Shown: one piece after another, positions 15,858 through 26,531 of the stretch
Numbering within the stretch: the first letter of the stretch is position 1
How the letters are laid out: each line of letters opens with the position of its first letter
Origin: CAYMUC01 sp964471865
GTDB taxonomy: Bacteria > Actinomycetota > Acidimicrobiia > Acidimicrobiales > Ilumatobacteraceae
Reading direction: 5' to 3'
Assembly (NCBI GenBank): GCA_964471865.1
Contig: CAYYHU010000003.1
Coordinates: 1 to 64,000 of the forward strand
DNA length: 64,000 bases
Translations under genes and position numbers: made by a program
Notes under the pieces: generated by a model
What the model saw: only the letters and a program-made list of their open reading frames with translations
Database searches by the model: none
Told to the model about the DNA's origin: nothing

Positions 15858-16885
15858 GCCTGGTGCTGAGCGTGAGGACCGCCGCATGGTGCGACCATGT
15901 GCGCGCCACCGTTGCGAACTACGGAGGCGCCGACCGTGTCGTCGCCGTGGTCAAAGGCAACGGCTATGGCTTCGGACCCGCCACCTTGCTCGACCGGTAT
16001 CGAGAACTCGTCGATGCCGAACTCGCAGGCCCCTTCGGCATCGCCGTAGGCACGGTGCATGAGGCCGTCGAACTCGCCGGAACCGTCGAGCGGTGTCATG
16101 TGCTCACCCCGGCCATGGGTCCTTTACCCGAGAATCTCCCTCTGGGCACGGTGATGACGGTTGGGGACCCCCACCATGTCGCTCATCTGGCCCGCCACGG
16201 CTGGGAAGGTCCAGTGGTGGTGAAGTTGGCCTCGTCGATGCGGCGTTACGGCGTGGATCCCGAGGAACTCCACGCTCTGATCCGCGGCATCCACGCAGCT
16301 CGCTGTGAGGTGATCGGAGCCGCGTTGCATCTCGGTCTCGACGGGGACGACGCCACCCGACGTCATGAGATCGAGAGTTGGCTGCGCCATCTCGACATGC
16401 ACTGGCCGCTCGCAGTGTCCCATCTCGGCCCGGAGACCTTCACCGATCTCACCGAGGTCCATTCGCAACGTTCCTGGTGGATTCGACTCGGCACCTCGCT
16501 GTGGCATGGCGACAAGTCGATGCTGCATCTCGGCGCCGAAGTGGTGCAGATCCGACGCATCCATCGCGGTGACACGGCGGGCTATCGCGCCACCGCCTCA
16601 CCGGTGACGGGTCATCTCCTCGCCATCGGGGCCGGCTCGGCCCAGGGCGTGCGGATCCGCCCCGATGGAGCGAGTCCGGTGCATTTCGCTCGGCGACGCC
16701 TGGCTCTGCTCGAGGCCCCCCATATGCACACCACCATGGCGGTGGTTCCCGATGGAGATCCCACGCCCCAGGTCGGCGACGTGGTCGACATCCAGTGCCC
16801 TCTCACCCAGGTCGCTCCCGATGAGGTCATCTGGCTCGCAGCATCCTCCAATGGCCCCGCCAGCCCACAGCACCGGCCCCGATGA
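15854..16885 (+). CDS. Alanine racemase-like PLP enzyme
   Basis: This 343-aa protein resembles alanine racemase. The PLP lysine motif VVAVVKGNGYGFG lies near residue 30, and barrel segments include KLASSMRRYG and GAALHLGLDGDD. The C-terminal part has TGHLLAIGAGSAQGVRI. It is somewhat shorter than canonical Alr (about 370 aa), and the second catalytic tyrosine was not located with certainty. The ATG overlaps the mftF stop by four bases, so it belongs to the mycofactocin transcript. Substrate is unknown: it may make D-alanine, racemise another amino acid, or act on a mycofactocin-related compound. Its last 59 bases overlap the convergent ROK gene. Confidence 0.75.
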   Translation: MSLVLSVRTAAWCDHVRATVANYGGADRVVAVVKGNGYGFGPATLLDRYRELVDAELAGPFGIAVGTVHEAVELAGTVERCHVLTPAMGPLPENLPLGTVMTVGDPHHVAHLARHGWEGPVVVKLASSMRRYGVDPEELHALIRGIHAARCEVIGAALHLGLDGDDATRRHEIESWLRHLDMHWPLAVSHLGPETFTDLTEVHSQRSWWIRLGTSLWHGDKSMLHLGAEVVQIRRIHRGDTAGYRATASPVTGHLLAIGAGSAQGVRIRPDGASPVHFARRRLALLEAPHMHTTMAVVPDGDPTPQVGDVVDIQCPLTQVAPDEVIWLAASSNGPASPQHRPR

Positions 16886-17738
16886 GTGGTCCTTGGTTCT
16901 CGAGTCGGGCCGGGGTGATGCGCGCCGAACGGCTGAAGGCCAGTTGGCAGTGTTCGCTCAAGGTCTCTTGAGCCGCCAAGAAGAACGGGGCGCCGAATCC
17001 CAAAGCGACCGAACCGCCCACCACGACGAGATCGAGATCCAACAGGTTGCAGACCGAGGCTGCGGCCAGTCCGGTCAATCGTCCGGTGCGCTGCATGATC
17101 GCGTAGGTCGGTTGGTCGGGTGGACGGCCGGTGATCGCCTCGATCGCGGGCCCCGAGGCTTCGGCCTCGAGACATCCTCGGGCTCCACACCGACATCGCC
17201 GTCCGTTGGGTTCCACGACGATATGGCCGACGTGTCCCGCGTTTCCTGACGACCCTTCGAGAAGTCGACCATCGAGGACCACGCCACCTCCGACCCCCGT
17301 CGACACGACCATCGCCAGGAAGTTCTCCCGACCGACTGCTGCTCCCAGCCACCCTTCAGCAAGAGCCAAAGCCTTCACATCTCCAGCCCCGAACACCTCG
17401 AGTCCGGTGAGTTCACGCAGGCGGCCTCGTAGGGGGAACTCATCCCATGCCGCGATGTTCAGTGGCGACACGGTTTCGACCTCGGGGGCCACGGGACCGG
17501 CTGAACCGACTCCGACGACCACGGGACGAGCCCGATGATGATCGATGGCTCGACGAAGCTGATGCTCCACGAGAGCAGCGACCATCGTCCAGAGCGCTTC
17601 GGCATCGAGATCGTGATCGATCACGAACTGATCCCGATCCACGAGGCGACCCTGAGGGGTGACGAGACCCGCTGCGATCTTGGTGCCGCCCAGGTCGAGG
17701 GCCACGGCCACCTCGGATATAGGGAGGGATGCCGTCAC
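16827..17738 (-). CDS. ROK family sugar kinase (glucokinase-like)
   Basis: This 303-aa kinase phosphorylates glucose or a related sugar. The phosphate-binding loop AVALDLGGTKIAAG is at residues 10-23, a second ATP motif STGVGGGVVLDG follows near 143, and the ROK zinc motif CRCGARGCLEAEASG is near 178. The GTG at 17738 follows a TATCGT box by seven bases and gives the right N-terminus; longer in-frame extension lacks coding character. The end overlaps the convergent racemase-like gene by 59 bases. Confidence 0.88.
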   Translation of the reverse strand: MTASLPISEVAVALDLGGTKIAAGLVTPQGRLVDRDQFVIDHDLDAEALWTMVAALVEHQLRRAIDHHRARPVVVGVGSAGPVAPEVETVSPLNIAAWDEFPLRGRLRELTGLEVFGAGDVKALALAEGWLGAAVGRENFLAMVVSTGVGGGVVLDGRLLEGSSGNAGHVGHIVVEPNGRRCRCGARGCLEAEASGPAIEAITGRPPDQPTYAIMQRTGRLTGLAAASVCNLLDLDLVVVGGSVALGFGAPFFLAAQETLSEHCQLAFSRSARITPARLENQGPLIGAGAVGWRGHWRMLRAR

Positions 17739-17745
17739 GTCGAGA

Positions 17746-17751
17746 ACGATA
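17746..17751 (-). promoter_or_regulatory. -10 box, leaderless ROK kinase promoter
   Basis: TATCGT on the minus strand lies seven bases before the GTG at 17738 and fixes that start. Confidence 0.55.
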
Positions 17752-17802
17752 GGGCGCCGGGGATCACCTCTGATAGTTCCCCGCTCGGCGCTCCCTGGTC
17801 CT

Positions 17803-18864
17803 TCAGGGCAGTCCGCCGGGCGTGAAGACCGCCGGCAGACCCCCGGTATGGATCCACACCACGTCCACGGGTGAATCCCCGTCGGTCGCCGCCCCGAGAC
17901 GATCGGCGATCGCCTCCATTCCCGCAAAGCCCTTCGCGGTGTAGGTCCGGTCCAGGATCCAGCCTCCCTGACGGGCCGCGGCGAGGAGTGCGGCGTCGCC
18001 CTCGGGTGTCGCCACCGCGTATCCCGGACCCATGAAACCGTCCTCGGTGATCACGAGATCGTCGATCTCGGCCCGAGTCGCCGTGAGGCCGAGGAGTCCA
18101 GCGGTCGCATGGGCCAGTTCCGCCACCGGCGATGCGGGCGACATCACGCCGGGAGCGACGCCCACGGCGATCACCGGTGGCACCTCGGCTCCGAGATGGC
18201 GCGCCAGCAGACTTCCTGCGATCAGACCGGCATGGGTGCCACCGCTCGAACTGGTCACGACGACCGCTTCGGGCACGAGGCCGGCGAGTGCGCATTGATC
18301 GAGGAGTTCGAGCATCGCCCAGGCGTATCCGAGTGCTCCCGTCGCTGTGGACCCTCCGATCGGAATGGAAAACGGTCGCCGCCCCTGGGCGTGTAGTTGG
18401 GCGGTGACTTCTTCGCGCGCGATCTCGAGCACACCCCAGTGGTGGGCATCGGCACCGGTGTGATGCAACTGGGCTCCCAGGAGTCGGGACAGACGCTGGT
18501 TACCGGTGAGGTCGTCACCCGGGTCCGGGGCCGAGCCTGACACCACGAGATGGGTTTCGAGTCCGAGTACCGCTCCAGCCGCGGCGGTCATGCGGCAATG
18601 GTTCGACTGTGCAGCCCCGACCGTCACCAGGGTGTCGGCACCGGCTGCGAGAGCCTCACCACACAACCATTCGAGTTTGCGGACCTTGTTGCCTCCGGCC
18701 GCGAGGCCGGTCAGATCGTCACGTTTGACCCAGAGTCGACTGCCCCCCGGTCGTGGTGGTGCGGCTTCGAGCGCCGTGGGCAGGGTCGCCAGACGCACCC
18801 GAGGCCACGGATCGAAACGATCGGCAGCCGCAGCGAGCCAGCCAGCGGAGGCATCGAGATCCAC
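17803..18864 (-). CDS. D-cysteine desulfhydrase / ACC deaminase family
   Basis: This 353-aa PLP enzyme is of the fold-type II group that contains D-cysteine desulfhydrase and 1-aminocyclopropane-1-carboxylate deaminase. The PLP lysine lies in KRDDLTGLAAGGNKVRKLEW near residues 45-65. AAQSNHCRMTAAAGA and SSSGGTHAGL are further family motifs. The sequence does not separate the two activities. The GTG at 18864 was chosen because TACCAT lies six bases upstream; an ATG at 18894 would add ten residues. The neighbour ung is divergent. Confidence 0.83.
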   Translation of the reverse strand: MDLDASAGWLAAAADRFDPWPRVRLATLPTALEAAPPRPGGSRLWVKRDDLTGLAAGGNKVRKLEWLCGEALAAGADTLVTVGAAQSNHCRMTAAAGAVLGLETHLVVSGSAPDPGDDLTGNQRLSRLLGAQLHHTGADAHHWGVLEIAREEVTAQLHAQGRRPFSIPIGGSTATGALGYAWAMLELLDQCALAGLVPEAVVVTSSSGGTHAGLIAGSLLARHLGAEVPPVIAVGVAPGVMSPASPVAELAHATAGLLGLTATRAEIDDLVITEDGFMGPGYAVATPEGDAALLAAARQGGWILDRTYTAKGFAGMEAIADRLGAATDGDSPVDVVWIHTGGLPAVFTPGGLP

Positions 18865-18870
18865 CCTCGC

Positions 18871-18876
18871 ATGGTA
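18871..18876 (-). promoter_or_regulatory. -10 box, leaderless promoter of the PLP enzyme
   Basis: TACCAT on the minus strand lies six bases before the GTG at 18864. Confidence 0.5.
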
Positions 18877-18893
18877 CGCGCCACCTGAGCCCA

Positions 18894-18899
18894 TACTCT
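18894..18899 (+). promoter_or_regulatory. -10 box, leaderless ung promoter
   Basis: TACTCT lies seven bases before the GTG of ung, with no ribosome binding site between. Confidence 0.55.
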
Positions 18900-18906
18900 G
18901 ACGATC

Positions 18907-19596
18907 GTGGCGCGCACCGACTGGAACCCGGTGATCGGATCCGAACTCACCGAGGATTACTGGGCCGACTTGCAGTCCTTCGTCGCCGCGGAACGATCCC
19001 GCAATGAGATCTATCCCCCACCCGAGGACGTCTTCGCAGCCCTGCATCTCACGTCGTATGCCTCGACCAAGGTCGTCATCGTGGGTCAGGACCCGTATCA
19101 CGGACCCGGCCAAGCCCATGGGCTGTGCTTCTCGGTGCGACCCGGGATCGCGGTGCCCCCATCACTTCGCAACGTGTTCAGAGAACTCTCCGCCGACCTC
19201 GGGATCCCGATTCCCGATCATGGCTGTCTCGAAGACTGGGCTCGTCAGGGGGTGTTGTTGTTGAACACCACCCTCACGGTTCGTCGCGGCGAGGCCGGTT
19301 CCCACCAGGGCCGCGGCTGGGAACGCTTCACCGATCGGATCATCACCGCGGTCGCCGCCAAGTCGACGATGGTGGTGTTCGTTCTCTGGGGTGGTTCCGC
19401 CCGACGCAAGAAGGCACTCATCGCCCAGGCCGATCCGCATCGGCGTCATCATGTGGTCGAATCGGCGCATCCATCGCCCCTGTCCGCCCATCAGGGGTTC
19501 ATGGGGTCGCGTCCGTTCTCCCAGATCAACGCGGCGCTGGAAGCCTCGGGTCAGACTCCGATCGACTGGCGGTTAGGTCCGGCACCTGCTGGGTGA
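18907..19596 (+). CDS. ung: Uracil-DNA glycosylase
   Basis: This 229-aa family 1 uracil-DNA glycosylase removes uracil from DNA in base excision repair. The water-activating motif GQDPYHGPGQAHGLCFSV is near residue 60, and the DNA-intercalation motif HPSPLSAHQGF is near 190. GVLLLNTTLTVRRGEAGSH is the conserved middle segment. Length equals the family norm. The last 71 bases are antisense to the 3' end of aguA. Confidence 0.96.
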   Translation: MARTDWNPVIGSELTEDYWADLQSFVAAERSRNEIYPPPEDVFAALHLTSYASTKVVIVGQDPYHGPGQAHGLCFSVRPGIAVPPSLRNVFRELSADLGIPIPDHGCLEDWARQGVLLLNTTLTVRRGEAGSHQGRGWERFTDRIITAVAAKSTMVVFVLWGGSARRKKALIAQADPHRRHHVVESAHPSPLSAHQGFMGSRPFSQINAALEASGQTPIDWRLGPAPAG

Positions 19597-20584
19597 TGCA
19601 GTGGATGCCGCCACCTCCGTGGGCGAGCACCGTACCGACGTCGAGCATGACGATCTCACGACCGGGGTATTCCTCGCCGAGAAGTGCCGCCATGTCCTCA
19701 TCGGCTTCATGACGACAACTGGGCACCAGCACCGCGTCGTTGCAGACGTAGTAGTTCAGATAGGGAACGGGACGGCGCGCTCCACCGATCTCCACGAAGG
19801 GCAACACCGGAATCTCCACCACCTCGAGGGGAACGCCACGGGCATCGCGCCAACGATCCGCGATCCTCCGATTGACATCGAGGCGGAGGGCATCGGGTTC
19901 GTTCTCGTCCTCACACCCTTGCACCACGAGGCGTCCGGGCTCACAGAACGCGGCGACGTTGTCGACATGTCCGTCGGTGTCCATGTCATCGACGAGGCCG
20001 TACGGCAACCACAACACCCGCTCGACTCCGAGGTGGTGACACAACGTCGCTTCGAGATCGACCGCGCCCAGACCCGGGTTGCGATTGGGATGCATCAGAC
20101 ATTGCAGTGTGGTCACCAGAGTGCCCTCACCGTCCACGGCGATGGATCCCCCTTCGAGCACCACATCCACCGACACCACCGGTTCGCCTCGATGCTGGGC
20201 CCACCGCGCAGGGAGCGCATCATCGTCGCCATGGTCGGGGTACTTGTGCCCCCATCCGTTGAAGCGCCAATCGAGCGCGACACGCCGATCACCGTCCACG
20301 ACATAGATCGGCCCGGAATCCCGCGCCCACGAGTCCGACAGCGGTATGTCGACGATGTCGATCGGATACGGCGTCGACGCATCGAGCATCGTTGCGGCCC
20401 GCTGCGCTGATGCCCCGGGAGAGGCGATCACCGTGCAGGGTTCGAACTGCGCGATCGCGAGCACTACTTCGGCGTAGGCGGCCTCGGCCTCGGCGAACAA
20501 AGGCCCCCACAGCGTGGACCGTTCCGGCCAACACACCAGGGTTCGTTCGTGCGGGGCGGTTTCGGCCGGCATCCATGTCGGCAT
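19526..20584 (-). CDS. aguA: Agmatine deiminase
   Basis: This 352-aa member of the peptidyl-arginine deiminase-like family converts agmatine to N-carbamoylputrescine. The substrate loop DSWARDSGPIYVV lies near residue 88, GHVDN supplies the catalytic His/Asp and the nucleophile Cys is in AHGGGGIHCITQQVP near residue 332. The ATG at 20584 follows GGAGGGG by five bases and shares one base with the aguB stop. The two genes make a complete agmatine-to-putrescine path. Confidence 0.94.
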   Translation of the reverse strand: MPTWMPAETAPHERTLVCWPERSTLWGPLFAEAEAAYAEVVLAIAQFEPCTVIASPGASAQRAATMLDASTPYPIDIVDIPLSDSWARDSGPIYVVDGDRRVALDWRFNGWGHKYPDHGDDDALPARWAQHRGEPVVSVDVVLEGGSIAVDGEGTLVTTLQCLMHPNRNPGLGAVDLEATLCHHLGVERVLWLPYGLVDDMDTDGHVDNVAAFCEPGRLVVQGCEDENEPDALRLDVNRRIADRWRDARGVPLEVVEIPVLPFVEIGGARRPVPYLNYYVCNDAVLVPSCRHEADEDMAALLGEEYPGREIVMLDVGTVLAHGGGGIHCITQQVPDLTASRSESDPRLPAPR

Positions 20585-21465
20585 CAGCACCCCTCCATAC
20601 TGCCCTGTCCGTCGAGGCTGCCGAGACGGCGATACAGATCGGGACGTCGGTCCCGGAACAATCCCCAGCTCGCCTGCATGCGTATCCCGGTCTCGAGATC
20701 CATCCGGGCGCTGATCACCTCGGTTCGATCGCGGCTGGCCACACTCACGAGAGCTCCCGTTGCGTCGGTGATGAAACTCGAACCGTAGAAGGTCAGATCG
20801 TGATGACGTCCGGGTTCGGTCCCGGTGCGGTTGACAGCCACCACCGGAACCAGGTTCGCAGCCGCATGTCCTTGCATGACCCGAGTCCAATGGGCACTCG
20901 AATCCCAGTCGGGATCAGGGGGCTCAGAACCGATGGCGCTGGGATACACGATGATCTGAGCTCCCGCGAGCGCCATGATCCGGGCGGCTTCGGGAAACCA
21001 CTGATCCCAACAGATCCCCACTCCGATCCGACCGATACGGGTGTCCCAGACCCGAAAGCCGGTGTCACCGGGACTGAAGTAGTACTTCTCGGTGTAGCCG
21101 GGGCCGTCGGGAAGATGACTCTTGCGATACGACCCGAGAATCGATCCGTCGGCATCGGCGAGGACCACGGTGTTGAAGCGTGTGGGACCGGCGAGTTCGT
21201 AGACGCTGATCGGTATCACCACCCCGAGTTCTCCGGCGAGGGCAGCGAAGCGTTCGACCGTGGGATGACCCTCGAGGGGCCGAGCCAGCATCAAGGCGTC
21301 CGGAGTCTGATCGATGCAGAAATACCGGCCTTGGAACAACTCGGGGAGAACGACGAGATGGGCCCCATCCCGCGCCGCCTGACGAACGAGACGTTCGGCG
21401 AGATCGAGATTCGTCTCGACTCGGTCAGCCATCGCCATTTGGACACCGGCCACCACGATCTCCAT
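20584..21465 (-). CDS. aguB: N-carbamoylputrescine amidase
   Basis: This 293-aa nitrilase-superfamily amidase hydrolyses N-carbamoylputrescine to putrescine, ammonia and CO2. The Glu-Lys-Cys triad is visible in VVLPELFQGRYF, SYRKSHLPDGPGYTEKYYF and GVGICWDQWFPEAAR. It is first in the operon with aguA. The ATG lies six bases after TAACAT, so the mRNA is probably leaderless. Confidence 0.95.
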   Translation of the reverse strand: MEIVVAGVQMAMADRVETNLDLAERLVRQAARDGAHLVVLPELFQGRYFCIDQTPDALMLARPLEGHPTVERFAALAGELGVVIPISVYELAGPTRFNTVVLADADGSILGSYRKSHLPDGPGYTEKYYFSPGDTGFRVWDTRIGRIGVGICWDQWFPEAARIMALAGAQIIVYPSAIGSEPPDPDWDSSAHWTRVMQGHAAANLVPVVAVNRTGTEPGRHHDLTFYGSSFITDATGALVSVASRDRTEVISARMDLETGIRMQASWGLFRDRRPDLYRRLGSLDGQGSMEGC

Positions 21466-21471
21466 ACCGTG

Positions 21472-21477
21472 ATGTTA
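21472..21477 (-). promoter_or_regulatory. -10 box, leaderless aguBA promoter
   Basis: TAACAT on the minus strand lies six bases before the ATG of aguB. Confidence 0.55.
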
Positions 21478-21508
21478 GGCGAGGGGGTGACTGGGCCATG
21501 CTGGAGAG

Positions 21509-22408
21509 GTGCGAGACCACCCATCGTCGGCTCCCGCGGCCTGGACCCAACACTCTCGGGTCCTCGCCGCGCGCGACTCCCATGCCGTGGTCGATGTCGT
21601 GGTGGATCTGATCGTGGCCTTCAAACGGCATCGCACCGGACGGTCCGCCGCCCTGCTCGCCCACTACGGCTTCTTGTCGGTGTTTCCGCTTCTGCTCGCC
21701 TTCACCACGGTGCTCGGATTCATCCTCGCCGGGCGAGAACATCTCTATGACGAGATCGTGGATTCAGCTCTGGCGAATCTGCCGATCGTGGGTCAACAAC
21801 TGAGCCTCGATCCCGGGCAACTGCGCGGGAACGTTCCCGGTCTCGTGGTGGGTCTCGCAGTGGCGTTATGGGCGGGGATCAAAGCCTTCGTCGCCGCGCA
21901 GATGGCCATGGACGATGCATGGGATCTCGGTGACGACGAACGGATCGGAGCGATAGGGGTGCGGTTGCGGGCCTTGGCGCTCGTGGCGATGATCGGGGGC
22001 GCTCAGATCCTGACAGGGATCACGACCTCGTTCACAGGACTCCTCGACACCCCGGTGATCGCTCGGGTCGGACTGGTCCTCGCCACGTTGGTGTTGAACA
22101 TGTTCGTCCTCGCGGCGAGTTTGCAGATGTTGTCGAGTCGGCGCCTCAGGTGGGGACGCGAAGTGTTTCCGGGATCGGTGCCCGGAGGCGTGATGCTGGC
22201 AGGCCTGCAGTTCTTGGGAACCTTGGTCGTGGGGCGGGCCATCGCCAACGCGTCACCGGTCTATGGAACTTTCGCCACGGTCATCGCGTTGCTCACCTGG
22301 CTCTCACTTCACGCCTTCGTCGCTCTTGGCGCCATGGAACTGAACTCGGCTCTCGCTCGACGACGCCTCCGCCTCGTTGGACTGGCGACTACCGTGGGCG
22401 AGCGATGA
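21509..22408 (+). CDS. YihY/BrkB family membrane protein
   Basis: This 299-aa integral membrane protein has about six spans. The family features are LLAHYGFLSVFPLLLAFTTV near residue 50 and SPVYGTFATVIALLTWLSLH near 245. Members were once called ribonuclease BN; the molecular function is unsettled. The GTG start follows a weak CATGCT box by six bases. The stop overlaps the chorismate mutase start by four bases. Confidence 0.87.
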   Translation: MRDHPSSAPAAWTQHSRVLAARDSHAVVDVVVDLIVAFKRHRTGRSAALLAHYGFLSVFPLLLAFTTVLGFILAGREHLYDEIVDSALANLPIVGQQLSLDPGQLRGNVPGLVVGLAVALWAGIKAFVAAQMAMDDAWDLGDDERIGAIGVRLRALALVAMIGGAQILTGITTSFTGLLDTPVIARVGLVLATLVLNMFVLAASLQMLSSRRLRWGREVFPGSVPGGVMLAGLQFLGTLVVGRAIANASPVYGTFATVIALLTWLSLHAFVALGAMELNSALARRRLRLVGLATTVGER

Positions 22409-22701
22409 CCACCGACGACACGCTTGCGGGCTACCGGGCCAGTATCGACAACATCGACGCGGCGCTGGTGCATCTTCTCGCCGAACGCTTCAAGATCACC
22501 CAAGCCGTCGGTCGGTACAAGGCCACTGCAGGCCTTCCCGCATCGGATCCCGATCGTGAAGCGGCCCAGATCGCCCGGTTGCGGTCCCTGGCCGAATCCG
22601 CCGGACTCGATCCCGGTTTCACCGAAGAGTTCCTCCGCTTCATCGTGGCCGAGGTCATCCAACACCATCGCCGACTCGCCGAGGCCGCTCACAACCCCTG
22701 A
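22405..22701 (+). CDS. Chorismate mutase (AroQ type)
   Basis: This 98-aa all-helical enzyme converts chorismate to prephenate for Phe/Tyr synthesis. It has the AroQ pattern RASIDNIDAALVHLLAERF near residue 10, the VGRYKA loop with the catalytic Lys, DPDREAAQIARLR and a final VAEVIQHHR. It is coupled to the YihY gene by ATGA, an association with no obvious functional reason. Confidence 0.9.
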   Translation: MTTDDTLAGYRASIDNIDAALVHLLAERFKITQAVGRYKATAGLPASDPDREAAQIARLRSLAESAGLDPGFTEEFLRFIVAEVIQHHRRLAEAAHNP

Positions 22702-22715
22702 TCTACGCCTGAGGG

Positions 22716-23252
22716 TCAGTCGAGGCGCACGTAGCTCCATCCGGTGGGCCGTCCACCGCTATAGGGCATGATCCCGTGAAAGGCTCGGGGGTCCTCGTCG
22801 AAGACGAGAGGCAGGAAGTGGCGGTCACCCTCCCACATCGCCAGATCGGCGGCTGCGACCACCTCGGGGTCGTCGCTGCACGCCTCGATCAGGCGGCGCC
22901 GAGGCACCCACACCAACGGCCCTTCGACGTTGGCGGATGGCGGCTCGCCTTGCCAGGCATCGCAACGGAACACGAATCCGAACCAGTCTTCACCCTGGGC
23001 ACCGAATCCGGGCCAGGAGATCGTGCCGCGCAAACGGAGATCCACCGCCACGAGCCCCGCCTCTTCATGCAATTCGCGACCGATGCCGGTGACGATGTCT
23101 TCATCGGCTTCGAGTTTGCCTCCGAGCCCGTTGTACTTGCCGAGATGTTCGTCCTCGGCGCGCGCGATGCGATGCACGAGAAGCACTCGATCGTCGGTCC
23201 GATCCCAGACGTAGACCAGGGTCCCCAGAATCGGTGTGTAGGGCCCGCTCAT
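22716..23252 (-). CDS. NUDIX hydrolase (MutT-like)
   Basis: This 178-aa pyrophosphohydrolase has the Nudix box GGKLEADEDIVTGIGRELHE followed by EAGL near residues 39-62. The N-terminus TLVYVWDRTDDRVLLVHR resembles 8-oxo-dGTP diphosphatases. Substrate cannot be fixed from sequence. The ATG at 23252 gives a normal-length protein. It lies 19 bases after meaB and is probably the last gene of the mutA-mutB-meaB operon. Confidence 0.85.
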   Translation of the reverse strand: MSGPYTPILGTLVYVWDRTDDRVLLVHRIARAEDEHLGKYNGLGGKLEADEDIVTGIGRELHEEAGLVAVDLRLRGTISWPGFGAQGEDWFGFVFRCDAWQGEPPSANVEGPLVWVPRRRLIEACSDDPEVVAAADLAMWEGDRHFLPLVFDEDPRAFHGIMPYSGGRPTGWSYVRLD

Positions 23253-23271
23253 CGCCCCGTGGTCTTCGCGA

Positions 23272-24293
23272 TCATGAGGTCGCGGCCCCAGGAGGTGGGC
23301 GGTGCAGAACCTGCGACACGATCGCATCGGCCGCTGCGGAGGCCGGCACCCGCCCGCCGGCCACCTCGCCTTGGAGCCGCTGAGCCTCCCGATGGGCGTG
23401 AGGGTCCTCACGAACCAAGGCCGCGAGACGTTCCTCCACCATCGACCACATCCATTCGACTTGCTGGTCGGCTCGTTTCTGGGCGAGTTCTCCCGTGGCG
23501 TCGAGGGCGTGGCGGTGCCGTTGGATCGTCGCCCAGAGCTCCTCGACACCATCACCGTTGAGACCGCTCATGGTGAGCACCGGAGGATGCCATGTCGGGG
23601 TCACGGGTTCGAACAGGTGCAACGCGTCGGCGAGTTCGCGCGCTGCGCGTTTGGCCTCATCGACATGATTGCCGTCGGCCTTGTTGACCGCGAGGACGTC
23701 GGCGAGTTCGAGAACTCCCCGTTTGATGCCCTGGAGGGAATCACCGGTCCGCGCCACCATCAACACGACGAAACAATCCACCATCGCCGCAACCGCCGTT
23801 TCGGACTGACCGACTCCGACGGTCTCGACGAGCACGACGTCGTAGCCGGCGGCTTCGACCACGACCATCGCTTCACGCGTGGATCGGGTCACCCCGCCCA
23901 AAGAGCCCGCCGAGGGCGACGGGCGGATGTAGGCGTTGGGGTCGGTGGCGAGACGGTTCATCCGAGTCTTGTCCCCCAGGATGCTGCCGCCATGACGAGT
24001 CGAGGACGGATCGACAGCCAGGACCGCAACCCGATGACCGCGGCCGGTCAGCATCGTGCCGAAACCATCGATGAACGTCGACTTCCCCGCTCCGGGGACG
24101 CCGGTGATTCCGATGCGATGTGCCTGACCGCTGTGGGGCAGCAACCGGGTCAGGAGATCCTGGGCCTGACGGCGATGATCGCTGCGGGTGGATTCGACCA
24201 GGGTGATCGCCCGGGCGATGGTGGCCAGCTCCCCGGCACGGATTCGCTCCGTCCAGGCATCGGCATCAAAGGATGCCGCGCCACCGCCGGTGG

Positions 24294-24297
<4 letters not shown>
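23272..24297 (-). CDS. meaB: MeaB G-protein chaperone of methylmalonyl-CoA mutase
   Basis: This 341-aa GTPase gates cobalamin loading and protects methylmalonyl-CoA mutase. Walker A GVPGAGKSTF is near residue 66, AVDPSSTRHGGSILGDKTRM follows and the guanine-specificity motif NKAD is near 203. The C-terminal helices match the MeaB dimerisation arm. The GTG start overlaps the mutB stop by four bases, confirming its partner. A second MeaB-like gene is at 45220. Confidence 0.95.
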
Positions 24298-26527
<2,230 letters not shown>

Positions 26528-26531
<4 letters not shown>

